Part shown: piece after piece, positions 26,089-35,567 of the stretch | Position numbering within the stretch: the first letter of the stretch is position 1 | Layout of the letters: each line of letters starts with the position of its first letter | Origin: Rhizobium leguminosarum bv. trifolii WSM1325 | GTDB lineage: Bacteria; Pseudomonadota; Alphaproteobacteria; Rhizobiales; Rhizobiaceae | NCBI GenBank assembly: GCA_000023185.1 | Contig: CP001622.1 | Location: 434,001-498,000 of the forward strand | Direction: 5' to 3' | DNA: 64,000 bases | Made by a program: the position numbers and the translations under genes | The notes under the pieces: generated by a model | Database searches by the model: none | What the model was told of the DNA's origin: nothing | What the model saw: the letters and a program-made list of their open reading frames with translations, nothing else

Positions 26089-27999
26089 GTGGGCGATCTC
26101 GTAGGACAAGCGGTAGAAGGCACCCTTTATTACCTGCCATATAAGGAATTCCAGCGGGTACGTGCGATCAACGCGCCTCGCGAGCAGAGAGCAGCTCTAT
26201 TTTCTGACATGTGTCGCCTGAACGCGCTCTACATGATCGGTCGGGCCGGCTCCGGTCATATCGGCAGCAGTTTCAGCAGTCTCGATATCGTCAGCTGGCT
26301 TCTCCTCGAAGGAATGACGGGCGATGATGTCTATTTCAGCTCCAAGGGGCACGATGCGCCAGGCTATTACGCGGCACTGATTGGCGCCGGTAAGCTCGAT
26401 TTCGAGCTTACCCACAAACTTCGCCAGATTGATGGTCTGCCCGGCCATCCCGACGTCGGCACCCCGGGCATGGTGACAAATACGGGCTCGCTCGGCATGG
26501 GCGTCTCCAAGGCCAAGGGCATGGTGATTGCGAACAGGCTGAACAACCGCCCGGGGCGCATCTTCGTGATGACGGGCGACGGCGAGCTTCAGGAAGGCCA
26601 GTTCTGGGAATCCCTGGTCTCGGCAGCCAATTCTGGGCTGCAGGAGATTACGGTCATCATCGATCACAACAAGCTGCAGTCGGACACTTTCGTGAAGAAC
26701 GTGTCTGACCTTGGTGACCTTGAGGCAAAGCTCAGGGCGTTTGGATGGTGTGTCGCTCGCTGTGATGGAAACGATATCGCTGCTTTTGCCGCCACCCTGG
26801 CCGCCATCCAAGACGATCCGCGTCCGAAGGTTATCGTTGCCGATACCGTCAAGGGCAAGGGCGTCTCCTTCATGGAGCACACGTCACTGGATTCCGATGT
26901 GGCCATGTACCGCTTCCACAGCGGCGCGCCTGATGCGAGTAATTATCGCGCCGCCGCGCAGGAAATCATGGATCGTCTGCAAGCCAATCTGAGCAGCGCC
27001 GGTATCACCGAGCTGGAGTTTGAAACGCTCGAGCGGCCTGCATCCGCGGCCCCGTCGGAAAAGGCTCAGCGCCTGGTTGCCGCCTACAGCAAGGCTCTGA
27101 TCGCACAGGCTAAGAAGCATTCGAACCTCGTTGCACTTGACGCAGACCTGGTGCTGGATACCGGCCTCATCCCATTCCGCGAGCAGTTTCCCGATCGATT
27201 TGTCGAGTGCGGTATCGCAGAACAGGATATGGTTTCTACAGCCGGCGGCATGGCGCTGAACGGCCTGCTGCCGATCGTCCACTCATTCGCGTGCTTCCTG
27301 TCGACGCGGCCAAATGAGCAGATCTACAACAACGCCACGGAAAAGACGAAGATTATATATGTCGGCTCCCTTGCAGGCGTCGTTCCCGGCGGCCCGGGCC
27401 ACTCGCATCAATCCGTTCGAGACATCTCTGCGCTGGCAGCCATGCCTGGAATGACGCTGGTCGAGCCGTCTTGCGATGCGGAAGTTGGTCTGCTCCTGGA
27501 TTGGTGCGTGAACGAAGCTCCTGGCAGCAGCTACATTCGGCTGATTTCACTACCTTGGGAAATCCCGTATTCACTTCCGGCCGACTACCGGCCAACAAAC
27601 GGCCGAGGACTCACTTTGGCTGAAGGAGAGGATGTCGCCATTATCGCTTACGGACCGGTGCTCCTGAGCAATGCGATCGCCGCCTCAAAAGTGCTCGCTG
27701 AGAAGCACGGTATCAGTGCCAAGGTCATCAACCTACCTTGGCTAAATCACGTGGATGCGGAGTGGCTGCAATCGACGGTTTCAGCTTGCAAGGCAATTGT
27801 TTGCCTCGACAACCACTATGTCATCGGTGGTCAAGGCGATACGATCGCGCGTGCGCTTGCCGAAGCCGGAACCGGAATTCCCGTCAAGCACATCGGGATC
27901 ACAGGGGTTCCTCCTAGCGGAACCAACGTCCAAGTCCTCGGCGCAGTTGGCCTCGATGCCTCGGCGATCGCCGAGACGGTCGCGTCGGTAATCGGTTGA
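26089..27999 (+). CDS. Transketolase in the polysaccharide locus
   Basis: 636 residues with both thiamine-diphosphate halves. The N-terminal domain has SGHIGSSFSSLDIVSW and the ThDP/Mg motif GDGELQEGQFWES...NK; the second half has VALDADLVLDTG and FVECGIAEQDMVSTAGG. A GTG start with CGGAG upstream follows the cytidylyltransferase by three bases. The length and split resemble catalytic transketolases, not the housekeeping Tkt of about 660. It probably moves a two-carbon unit to build a long-chain ketose or aldose used by the synthase. Such a gene beside neuB-like and neuA-like genes is unusual. Confidence 0.88.
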   Translation: MGDLVGQAVEGTLYYLPYKEFQRVRAINAPREQRAALFSDMCRLNALYMIGRAGSGHIGSSFSSLDIVSWLLLEGMTGDDVYFSSKGHDAPGYYAALIGAGKLDFELTHKLRQIDGLPGHPDVGTPGMVTNTGSLGMGVSKAKGMVIANRLNNRPGRIFVMTGDGELQEGQFWESLVSAANSGLQEITVIIDHNKLQSDTFVKNVSDLGDLEAKLRAFGWCVARCDGNDIAAFAATLAAIQDDPRPKVIVADTVKGKGVSFMEHTSLDSDVAMYRFHSGAPDASNYRAAAQEIMDRLQANLSSAGITELEFETLERPASAAPSEKAQRLVAAYSKALIAQAKKHSNLVALDADLVLDTGLIPFREQFPDRFVECGIAEQDMVSTAGGMALNGLLPIVHSFACFLSTRPNEQIYNNATEKTKIIYVGSLAGVVPGGPGHSHQSVRDISALAAMPGMTLVEPSCDAEVGLLLDWCVNEAPGSSYIRLISLPWEIPYSLPADYRPTNGRGLTLAEGEDVAIIAYGPVLLSNAIAASKVLAEKHGISAKVINLPWLNHVDAEWLQSTVSACKAIVCLDNHYVIGGQGDTIARALAEAGTGIPVKHIGITGVPPSGTNVQVLGAVGLDASAIAETVASVIG

Positions 28000-28009
28000 T
28001 GCGGGTGTC

Positions 28010-28092
28010 GCGCGCGTACGGGCTCTCTATGAGGGTGGCCACGGCAAGCGTCGTGGCCAGGTTGGTCTTGCCATGTCGTGGCTCGCCGACCG
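28010..28092 (-). pseudogene. Remnant of an IS21-type IstB ATPase
   Basis: The minus strand reads PVGEPRHGKTNLATTLAVA, a recognisable P-loop (GxxxxGKT) with the LAT-LAV context of IstB helper ATPases. It covers fewer than 30 codons squeezed between two plus-strand genes, so it is a fossil of an IS21-family insertion. The match is short and from memory. Confidence 0.35.
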
Positions 28093-28120
28093 GCCAGCTA
28101 GCCGCGGAGGCACGTGACTG

Positions 28121-29842
28121 ATGAGCATGCATTTTATTCGCAGGGCGATCAGATTTGCCAAGAGAGTTGTGAGTTCGAAGCTGTCGCTGCAACAAAGTTC
28201 TGCGCCCGCGGCGGCTCAGCAGTTTTCGGACTGGCGCCGCCATCTCGGCACGTCCATCGATTGGAAAAGGGCCTTATCCTCTGTTTCGAAAGGCCAGGAG
28301 GTTCTTATCGCGACGAGCGTCGGCGGTCTGTCGGCCGCGACGATCCTCGAAGGAATGCTTGGCGTCGCTCTTACCTTGCGCGGTGCGCGGGTTCGCTTTC
28401 TCTTATGTGACGCAGTTCTTCCGGCCTGTCTTCACATACATGCCGGAAAAATCAGGGATCCGGCCGTCATCACAGAGTACAGGCTCAACAAGGAAATCTG
28501 TCCAGGTTGCATCGGAAGGGGTAGATCGCATTACGGCTCTCTTGGACTGCCGGTCTCCTACTACAGCGACTTCATTTCTGAAGAAGAGAGACGTGCATTG
28601 CGCAAGACAGCCCGCGAGATGCCGGTTTCGGAAATTCGCGGCTTTCGGCTGAAAGATATGAATCTGGGCGAGCACGCGATGGCAGGCACCTTGCGCTTCT
28701 TCGCTTCGGGAAACCTCCCGGCAACCCAGGAAGCCGAAGATGTATTGCGGCGCTATTTTGAGGCGGCTCTGATCACGGAGACGGTCATTCAGAGATACCA
28801 TGAGCAGTTTTCGCCGGAAGTCGCCGTGTTTCACCATGGTATCTACGTCCCTCAGGGGGTAATCGGGGAAGTCTGTCGTGCCCATGGCACCCGAGTCGCC
28901 AACTGGCAGGTCGGCTATCGCAAGAAGACCTTCATTTTCTCGCACAAGGAAACCTACCACCATACTCTGATAAACGAGTCTACCGACTGCTGGACAGACG
29001 TTCCTTGGAGCGAGGCCACGGAAAACGAGATCATGTCCTATCTCAAGAGCCGCTGGTACGGCAGCAATGACTGGATATGGTTTCATGATCAGCCGAAGCA
29101 TGACGCAGAACTTATCGCCAAGGAGACCGGCATCGACTTTTCGAAGCCCACCATCAGTCTCCTGACCAATGTCTTTTGGGATGCGCAACTCCATTTCAAG
29201 GCCAATGCCTTCAGGGACATGCTCGACTGGGTGCTGCAGAGTATTGAGTATTTTAAGGGGCGTCCCGATCTTCAACTGGCTATTCGGATCCATCCTGCCG
29301 AAGTCCGTGGCGCCATCCCCTCACGGCAGCCGCTTGTGGATGAAATCCGCAAGGTTTATCCGACCCTGCCGGACAATGTTTACGTCATACCGCCGGACAG
29401 CCAGGTCAGTACCTATGTTCTCTGTGAGAACAGTGACACTGTAGTTATCTATGGGACAAAAACCGGCGTGGAGCTGACCGCCATGGGAATTCCCGTGGTC
29501 GTTGCAGGTGAGGCGTGGATACGTAATAAGGGCCTCACCATGGATGCGACCTCGCCGGAGAATTATTTTGACTTGCTCGACCGGCTGCCGGTCGGCAAGC
29601 GGTTGGACGCCGATACGATCAATCGGGCTAGAAAATACGCATTCCATTTCTTTTTTCGACGCTTCATCCCTATCGAGTTCATGGAACCATCGAGCAATGA
29701 CGCTCCCTACGAAATTAGGATCAACGACCTGCAGGATCTGCTTCCGGGCAGGGATGCGGGCCTTGATGTCCTATGCAACGGCATTCTTGATGGAAGCGAG
29801 TTCGTGTATCCGGCGGAAAAGTATATCGGGAGAACGCAGTGA
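28121..29842 (+). CDS. KpsC/KpsS-like capsule polysaccharide protein, paralogue 1
   Basis: 573 residues. A central-to-C-terminal region resembles the capsule Kdo-transferase type of KpsC/KpsS: HGIYVPQGVIGEV, RIHPAEVRGAIPSRQP, VIPPDSQVSTY and IYGTKTGVELTAMGIP then VVAGEAWIR. An N-terminal domain with CPGCIGRG-type cysteines precedes it. It shares this whole architecture with the 590-residue protein at 38699. GGAGG about 10 bases upstream supports the ATG. Its role is probably transfer of a keto-acid or other sugar to the polysaccharide; this is inference. Confidence 0.72.
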   Translation: MSMHFIRRAIRFAKRVVSSKLSLQQSSAPAAAQQFSDWRRHLGTSIDWKRALSSVSKGQEVLIATSVGGLSAATILEGMLGVALTLRGARVRFLLCDAVLPACLHIHAGKIRDPAVITEYRLNKEICPGCIGRGRSHYGSLGLPVSYYSDFISEEERRALRKTAREMPVSEIRGFRLKDMNLGEHAMAGTLRFFASGNLPATQEAEDVLRRYFEAALITETVIQRYHEQFSPEVAVFHHGIYVPQGVIGEVCRAHGTRVANWQVGYRKKTFIFSHKETYHHTLINESTDCWTDVPWSEATENEIMSYLKSRWYGSNDWIWFHDQPKHDAELIAKETGIDFSKPTISLLTNVFWDAQLHFKANAFRDMLDWVLQSIEYFKGRPDLQLAIRIHPAEVRGAIPSRQPLVDEIRKVYPTLPDNVYVIPPDSQVSTYVLCENSDTVVIYGTKTGVELTAMGIPVVVAGEAWIRNKGLTMDATSPENYFDLLDRLPVGKRLDADTINRARKYAFHFFFRRFIPIEFMEPSSNDAPYEIRINDLQDLLPGRDAGLDVLCNGILDGSEFVYPAEKYIGRTQ

Positions 29843-30504
29843 GACCGCATTGGGATCACGCCTTCGCAAGTGGCGGCGTCTACCAGGAATCGGACAATTG
29901 GTCCAAACTGCTGGATCCTGTCTTCCGCGTAGGAGAAAGGCTCTACGGCCAATATTCCATGCGGCGGATCTGGGCTGCCTGGAAGAAGGCGGCGCTGCTG
30001 GAACCGGGCGTCAGACTTGGCGGAAATGCTAGATTGATCAACAAGCACACCAGGGATGCAGCCCGTATTGGCGAGAACACAGTGTGCCGAGGGATCATCC
30101 GGGTCGAGCGCGGCGCACGTGTCGATATCGGCAAAGAGGTCTATCTGGGCGATGAGGCCATCATCAGCGCCATGGAGTCCGTCACCATCGGCCGGGGAAC
30201 GCTGATTGCGCATGGCGTCCAGATTTTCGACAATACCTCTCATCCGATCGATTGGAGAGGTCGCGAGCGCCATTTCAAAAGGATCCTGGGGCAACCTGTT
30301 GATGGAAGTATCGAAATCCCTACAGCGCCCGTGTCTATTGGGGAGCATTGCTGGCTGGGATTCGGTTCGGCAGTGCTGAAAGGTGTGACAATCGGTGATC
30401 GTTCTATTGTCGCCGCTGGCTGTGTTGTGACAAAAGACGTGCCACCAGACACCCTGGTTGTCTCCTCGATGGCAACTTTTATCGATCTGAACAAGCAAGG
30501 TTAG
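29839..30504 (+). CDS. Left-handed beta-helix acyl- or acetyltransferase
   Basis: 221 residues. Hexapeptide repeats run through the middle (VDIGKEVYLGDEAIIS, then IGRGTLIAHGVQIFD), with NTSHPIDW and the closing IGEHCWLGFGSAVLKGVTIGDRSIVAAG. The family O-acetylates sugars using acetyl-CoA. A GTG start overlaps the upstream stop (GTGA). It probably adds an acetyl group to a residue of the polysaccharide. Confidence 0.85.
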   Translation: MRPHWDHAFASGGVYQESDNWSKLLDPVFRVGERLYGQYSMRRIWAAWKKAALLEPGVRLGGNARLINKHTRDAARIGENTVCRGIIRVERGARVDIGKEVYLGDEAIISAMESVTIGRGTLIAHGVQIFDNTSHPIDWRGRERHFKRILGQPVDGSIEIPTAPVSIGEHCWLGFGSAVLKGVTIGDRSIVAAGCVVTKDVPPDTLVVSSMATFIDLNKQG

Positions 30505-30518
30505 GAAAGGTCTGCCAA

Positions 30519-31313
30519 ATGCTAGCAACTCAACAGATGCCTCAATATTCGGTTATGGATCAATTCGTGGAGTCGATCTGCTACAGGGCGCCGGAAAACC
30601 GGACACAGTGGTACCCTCCCTTAATGAGATCCGCGGAATCCCTGGGGAAGCGTGCGATCAGTGCCGACGCAGCGGAGGATGCACTCGCAGTGCTGCGGAA
30701 ACTGGAGCCTGATGACTACTCCGAATATCTCTCGGCCTATTATGCAGAAGGCATCAGGCGCTTTGGCGCGAATTGGCGCTATGCAGACATCGTCACGGTC
30801 TTGCTGGCTCTGGCAGTCGACTTGAAGCCGAAGAGTTATCTGGAGATCGGCGTGCGCCGCGGGCGCAGCGTCTGCACTGTTGCGTCGAAGGCACCCACTT
30901 GCGACATCTATATGTTCGACATGTGGGTTGCGAATTATGCGGGCATGGAAAACCCGGGCGAATCGCTTGTCTCCAGCGAACTGGACAAGGTTTCGCACAC
31001 GGGAAAACGCGTTTTCACCAACGGCAACTCCCACTCCACGCTAAAGACCTTCTTCCGCCAAAATAGCGATCTCGCCTTCGACATGATCACCGTCGACGGC
31101 GACCATACACGCAACGGCGCAATCGAGGACCTGTGCGACGTGCTGCCCCGTCTCAAGATCGGCGGCGCGGTCGTATTCGACGATATCTGCCATCCGAAGC
31201 ATCGCTATCTGGAAGATGTCTGGAAAGAGCTGGTCGTCAACGACAACCGGTTCACCTCGTGGAGCTGTGCCGATATTGGTTACGGCGTTGGATTCGCCTT
31301 GCGGAAATGGTGA
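30519..31313 (+). CDS. SAM-dependent methyltransferase (class I, sugar type)
   Basis: 264 residues. An N-terminal helical region is followed by YLEIGVRRGRSVCTV (about 109-123), the SAM-binding first strand, and FDMITVDGDHTRNG with PRLKIGGAVVFDDICHP, a pattern typical of methyltransferase families in polysaccharide loci. Fifteen bases separate it from the acyltransferase. The methyl acceptor is unknown; O-methylated deoxysugars occur in rhizobial O-antigens. Confidence 0.8.
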   Translation: MLATQQMPQYSVMDQFVESICYRAPENRTQWYPPLMRSAESLGKRAISADAAEDALAVLRKLEPDDYSEYLSAYYAEGIRRFGANWRYADIVTVLLALAVDLKPKSYLEIGVRRGRSVCTVASKAPTCDIYMFDMWVANYAGMENPGESLVSSELDKVSHTGKRVFTNGNSHSTLKTFFRQNSDLAFDMITVDGDHTRNGAIEDLCDVLPRLKIGGAVVFDDICHPKHRYLEDVWKELVVNDNRFTSWSCADIGYGVGFALRKW

Positions 31314-32230
31314 ACACTTCAGAACGGCTGCTGGTTCTCGGGGCGTCCGGTTTTCTGGGCACAGTCATTTCGACCTATTTCTCGTCGCTCGGTATTCCGG
31401 TGATGGGTATCGACGTTGTTCCGCCACAGGACAAGCACATCTACAGTGATTTTTATCAGTCCGAACGGATGGAAGAGATTCTGGAGACTGCGCTTGCCAG
31501 GCATCAACCGACGTACCTTGTCCACGTCGCGGGCAACGCCAACGTCGGTCGTTCGATTGAAGACCCTCGCTACGACTTCGTTAATTCCGTCGATCTTTTC
31601 TCCCTCGTGCTAGATCAGGTCAGGCGGGTGTCGCTCGGAACAAAGGTTCTCTTCACGTCAAGTGCTGCGGTATACGGACAGCCGAAGGTTTTGCCCATAA
31701 CGGAGGAGCTTGCGCCGTCCCCCATATCACCGTATGGCTATCACAAGTGGATGTGCGAGCAACTTTCTCGCGAGTATAGCTCGCTTTACGAAGTTTCAGT
31801 TGCGTCCATTCGGATATTTTCCGCCTATGGCGCCGGCCTTCGAAAGCAGATCCTGTGGGATTTGTGTGAGAAGTGCCGCAGCGATGGCCCAGTTCAACTC
31901 GGCGGCGACGGGAGTGAGACGAGAGATTTCATTCACGCGAAAGACATCGCGCGAGCCATATCATGCGTCGTCCGCGGAGGCACCTTCAACGGTGAAGTCT
32001 ACAACGTCGCCAGCGGCGTGGAGACATCCATATCGGATCTCGCGCATCATGTTCTCTCAGCCTACGGCATTCCATTCGACCGTTTAGGATTCAGCGGCTC
32101 AAGCCGCGTTGGTGATCCCAAGAACTGGCGCGCCGATGTCAGTAGGCTTGAGGCGCTCGGTTTCTCGCCAACGATCGATTTCGTTGCGGGGGTTGCCGAG
32201 TACGTGGATTGGTACAAGAAACTGCGATGA
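31307..32230 (+). CDS. NAD-dependent nucleotide-sugar epimerase/dehydratase
   Basis: 307 residues of the extended SDR family: LVLGASGFLGTVI (about 9-21), TSSAAVYGQPKVLP and the catalytic pair in YGYHKWMCEQ, then DFIHAKDIARA. It starts within the end of the methyltransferase gene (ATG 31307, or GTG 31310 overlapping TGA). It acts on a nucleotide sugar, changing configuration or making a keto group; the exact substrate cannot be told. Confidence 0.85.
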   Translation: MVNTSERLLVLGASGFLGTVISTYFSSLGIPVMGIDVVPPQDKHIYSDFYQSERMEEILETALARHQPTYLVHVAGNANVGRSIEDPRYDFVNSVDLFSLVLDQVRRVSLGTKVLFTSSAAVYGQPKVLPITEELAPSPISPYGYHKWMCEQLSREYSSLYEVSVASIRIFSAYGAGLRKQILWDLCEKCRSDGPVQLGGDGSETRDFIHAKDIARAISCVVRGGTFNGEVYNVASGVETSISDLAHHVLSAYGIPFDRLGFSGSSRVGDPKNWRADVSRLEALGFSPTIDFVAGVAEYVDWYKKLR

Positions 32231-33411
32231 AGATATTGATCTATCTCACCGGCGGTACCCACTGGATTGGCGGTGTCCAGTACACTCGCAACCTGTTGCG
32301 CGCTGTTTCGCTGCTGCCAGCGCAGGAACGCCCCGCGCTCGTGCTTCAGATAGGTCGGAAGAATGCTGGCCAAGGATACGAGGAGGAATTCTCGCACTAT
32401 CCCGGGGTGGTCATCGATGGGCCACTTGAGCGGGGTTCGGCGATCCGGTCAAGAATATTGGATCTCGCGCGGCGCGCATGGAAGAGGTCGACCGGCAAGG
32501 ATCTACGTCAGAAGCTTCTGCACTCCGACGAGTGTGACGTCGCATTTCCTGCAAAAGGTCCAAACATTCCGGGTTTGGCACAGAAGGTCTATTGGGTTCC
32601 TGATTTTCAGTACAAGCATTTCCCACAGTTTTTCTCCGAAGACGAGCGACGTAGCCGTGACGCCTTTTACGGAAAGATGTTTGATGAGAGCGGCATTCTT
32701 GTCCTGAGCAGTGAAGCGGTGAAAGCCGACTTCATACGGTTTTTCCCGACCTATTCCCAAAAACCGGTGCGCATCCTCCACTTTTCAAGCACGCTTCATG
32801 ACGAGGAGTATGCCCTGGATCCAGTCGCGGTCTGTGCTAAACATGGCTTGCCGGAAAAATTTGTGTATCTGCCCAATCAGATGTGGCAACACAAGGGCTT
32901 CGACGCCGCCTTTCGTGCGCTGGGCATTCTGAAACGCGCGGGGGTTATCATCCCCCTTGTCCTGACGGGGAGCTCAGAGGATTATCGCAGTAATGACTAC
33001 GCTCGCCAACTCGAAGAAATCCTGACGGAATATGACCTTCAGGATCAGATCTACCGTCTGGGCGTCCTGCCGCGAAGCGAGCAACTTCAGCTTTTCCGCC
33101 GCGCTGCCGTTGTTCTTCAGCCATCACGGTTCGAAGGGTGGAGCACGACAGTCGAAGATACCCGCGCCCTGGGGAGGCCGATCGTGTTGTCGAACATCGA
33201 TGTTCATCTGGAGCAGGCCCCCCCAAACGCGAGCTATTTTGTTGTCGGGGATCAAAAAGATCTTGCGGATAAGCTCGGCAAAGCTTGGCTCACCGCCGAG
33301 GCGGGGCCTGATTTCAAACAGGAAGATGCCGCACGCAAGGCGGCAAACCTCAACAGTTTGGCGTATGCGAGGACCTTTCTTTCAATTATGAGACAGGCTC
33401 ATCGCGAGTGA
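32227..33411 (+). CDS. GT4-family glycosyltransferase
   Basis: 394 residues with a GT-B fold. The N-terminal Rossmann half opens KILIYLTGGTHWIGGVQYT; the C-terminal half has YLPNQMWQHKGFDAAFRAL and the family motif PSRFEGWSTTVEDTRALGRPIV with the nucleotide-binding Glu. ATG overlaps the upstream TGA as ATGA. It adds one sugar to the growing chain. Donor unknown. Confidence 0.86.
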   Translation: MKILIYLTGGTHWIGGVQYTRNLLRAVSLLPAQERPALVLQIGRKNAGQGYEEEFSHYPGVVIDGPLERGSAIRSRILDLARRAWKRSTGKDLRQKLLHSDECDVAFPAKGPNIPGLAQKVYWVPDFQYKHFPQFFSEDERRSRDAFYGKMFDESGILVLSSEAVKADFIRFFPTYSQKPVRILHFSSTLHDEEYALDPVAVCAKHGLPEKFVYLPNQMWQHKGFDAAFRALGILKRAGVIIPLVLTGSSEDYRSNDYARQLEEILTEYDLQDQIYRLGVLPRSEQLQLFRRAAVVLQPSRFEGWSTTVEDTRALGRPIVLSNIDVHLEQAPPNASYFVVGDQKDLADKLGKAWLTAEAGPDFKQEDAARKAANLNSLAYARTFLSIMRQAHRE

Positions 33412-33448
33412 ATTGAGCTCAGCGCGAAACAGATCCGGCAGATACGCA

Positions 33449-34279
33449 ATGAAAAATCAAGAGAAAATAACGTATATCAAACCCGCAGGGCGCTTCGCCA
33501 AAATAGATTTAGAGGAGCATTGGCGCGCGCGCTACATGTTCACAATGCTGGTCTGGAAGAAAATTCGCGCCTCTTTCGGGGAGATGTACTTCTGGTTCAT
33601 CTGGGTTTGCGCCAAGCCTCTGTTGTACGTGATGATATTTTCGCTCTTCAAGCACTGGTCGCAGGCTCGGACCGGGGTGGAAATACCATATGTTCTTTAT
33701 ATTTATAGCGGGCTTATCCTTTGGTACTACTTCCTCGAAACCGCCATCGACGTATCGTTGAATATCAAGGCCAATGCGGCTCTCGTGACGAAAATATACC
33801 TTCCTCGGATGATCACGCCCACGGTGCCGTTGCTGGCCAATCTGATGGACCTGGCAATATCCATGATACCGCTGATCCTGATGATGATCTATTATGGGGT
33901 CTATCCCGGATGGCAGATCTTGATGATCATTCCAACGCTCTTGGTTGTGATGATCACAGCCATGGGGACCGGCCTTATTATAGCGACGATCACTCTGCGG
34001 CTGCGCGACTTTCAGAAAATATTTGAGTTTTCGCTCTACCTCGCGATGTTTATCTCGCCGGTCATCTTCTCGCCCAGCATGATTCCCGAAGCCTTCCATT
34101 GGGTCTACCATATGAATCCGATGGTCGGTGCATTGATCGGTTGGCGAGAAGCGCTCTTCGGATCGGCCTCATTCCCATGGGGAGCTTGGGTTTATTCCTG
34201 CTCCTTTGCAGTGCTGGCTCTCATTGTCGGCCTCTATCTCTATCTCAGGTTCGAACATGAAATGATCGAGGCGATCTAA
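33449..34279 (+). CDS. wzm: ABC-2 type polysaccharide exporter permease (Wzm-like)
   Basis: 276 residues with six predicted membrane helices (for example LYVMIFSLFKHW, LYIYSGLILWYYF and IPTLLVVMITAMGTG), ending LYLYLRFEHEMIEAI. It is typical of the Wzm/KpsM class that carries lipid-linked O-antigen or capsule across the inner membrane. The ATG at 33449 was chosen over a TTG at 33413. The ATPase follows after four bases. Confidence 0.9.
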   Translation: MKNQEKITYIKPAGRFAKIDLEEHWRARYMFTMLVWKKIRASFGEMYFWFIWVCAKPLLYVMIFSLFKHWSQARTGVEIPYVLYIYSGLILWYYFLETAIDVSLNIKANAALVTKIYLPRMITPTVPLLANLMDLAISMIPLILMMIYYGVYPGWQILMIIPTLLVVMITAMGTGLIIATITLRLRDFQKIFEFSLYLAMFISPVIFSPSMIPEAFHWVYHMNPMVGALIGWREALFGSASFPWGAWVYSCSFAVLALIVGLYLYLRFEHEMIEAI

Positions 34280-34283
34280 GAAC

Positions 34284-35552
34284 ATGGCAGAGTCGGTCAT
34301 CGAAGTTTTCGATATTTCCAAGCAGTATGAAATTGGTTCAGGCGGAGGCCTGAGTATGAGCAAACTTGCTCGTGAGACAGCATTGTGGCCGTATCGCAAG
34401 ATGCGTGGCCAGTCTGTTCCGCCCCTCTACAGGAAAAGGCAGAATTTCTGGCCGCTGCGTGACGTCTCGTTTTCTGTGGATCGCGGCGAAGTTGTCGGAA
34501 TTATCGGCGCGAATGGCGCCGGTAAAAGCACACTTCTGAAGATATTATCCCGCATTGTCACTCCAACATCGGGAAGTGCGACCATTCGAGGGCGCGTCAG
34601 CTCGCTGATTGAAGTGGGCACCGGCTTCAACGCCAATCTTTCCGGACGTGAAAACGTCTTCTTGAATGCGTCGTTGCATGGGCTGTCACGTGAAGAAGTC
34701 GCCGCACGTTTCGACGAGATCGTCGACTTTTCCGGGGTCGGCAAATTCATCGACACCCCGGTCAAGCACTACTCGAGTGGCATGTACAGCCGGCTGGCCT
34801 TCTCCGTTGCAGCGCACCTCGACCCAGATCTTCTGTTCGTGGATGAAGTGCTCGCCGTGGGCGACATGGCGTTCCAGCAGAAATGCCTCAACCGCTTTTC
34901 CGAGATGGTGGGCGGCAACCGAACCGTGCTGTTCGTCAGCCACAACCTTAGCGCCGTCTCGAACATCTGTTCAAAGGTACTATGGCTGGATCAGGGGCGC
35001 GTCCGGTATTTTGGTCCGACCGAAGAGGGTATCGCGGCCTATTATGAAGCGACTATGCCTTCAACGGCGCAGACGCTCGAAACCCGCTTCGACCGGACAG
35101 GCACCGGCGATTTCATGTTCAATAAGATCTCCTTCTATGACTCTTCGATGCAGCCCTCCGAACGGGTGACGACCGGACAAGAACTCATCATCGGGCTGGA
35201 GTATCGCGCTAAACTGGAAATGATCGGGGATATCCGCGATATGAGTTTGGTGGTCATTTTCAAGAATGATAAAGGTCACCGGCTGTTTGGCTTGCCAAGC
35301 GACGTGCTTGCGCATGGTGAGACGCCGCGCTTGACAGAAACAGGAGAATATCTCGTCAAGATCCCAAGCCTTCCGCTGCTTCCGGGCATCTACGACTTGG
35401 ATCTGGGATGCATAATCAACCGTGCGACAACAGACAAGATCGTATCCGCCAAGCGCTTGATTGTCACCGAATCGGATTTTTTTGGCTCCGGAAAGCTTCC
35501 GCCGGTTCAGCAAGGTGATCTCCTGGTGCGTTTCGACAATGAATGGCGCTGA
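34284..35552 (+). CDS. wzt: Polysaccharide exporter ATPase with C-terminal sugar-binding domain (Wzt-like)
   Basis: 422 residues. The ABC domain (about 1-245) has Walker A GANGAGKST, the Wzt-type signature YSSGMYSRL and Walker B LLFVDEV. A C-terminal region (about 260-422) has the beta-rich Wzt carbohydrate-binding type and includes LLPGIYDLDLGCI. In Wzt systems this domain recognises the chain terminus and so ties export to chain capping; the methyltransferases nearby could supply the cap. It pairs with wzm. Confidence 0.92.
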   Translation: MAESVIEVFDISKQYEIGSGGGLSMSKLARETALWPYRKMRGQSVPPLYRKRQNFWPLRDVSFSVDRGEVVGIIGANGAGKSTLLKILSRIVTPTSGSATIRGRVSSLIEVGTGFNANLSGRENVFLNASLHGLSREEVAARFDEIVDFSGVGKFIDTPVKHYSSGMYSRLAFSVAAHLDPDLLFVDEVLAVGDMAFQQKCLNRFSEMVGGNRTVLFVSHNLSAVSNICSKVLWLDQGRVRYFGPTEEGIAAYYEATMPSTAQTLETRFDRTGTGDFMFNKISFYDSSMQPSERVTTGQELIIGLEYRAKLEMIGDIRDMSLVVIFKNDKGHRLFGLPSDVLAHGETPRLTETGEYLVKIPSLPLLPGIYDLDLGCIINRATTDKIVSAKRLIVTESDFFGSGKLPPVQQGDLLVRFDNEWR

Positions 35553-35567
35553 GCCTCGGGTGTAAAT

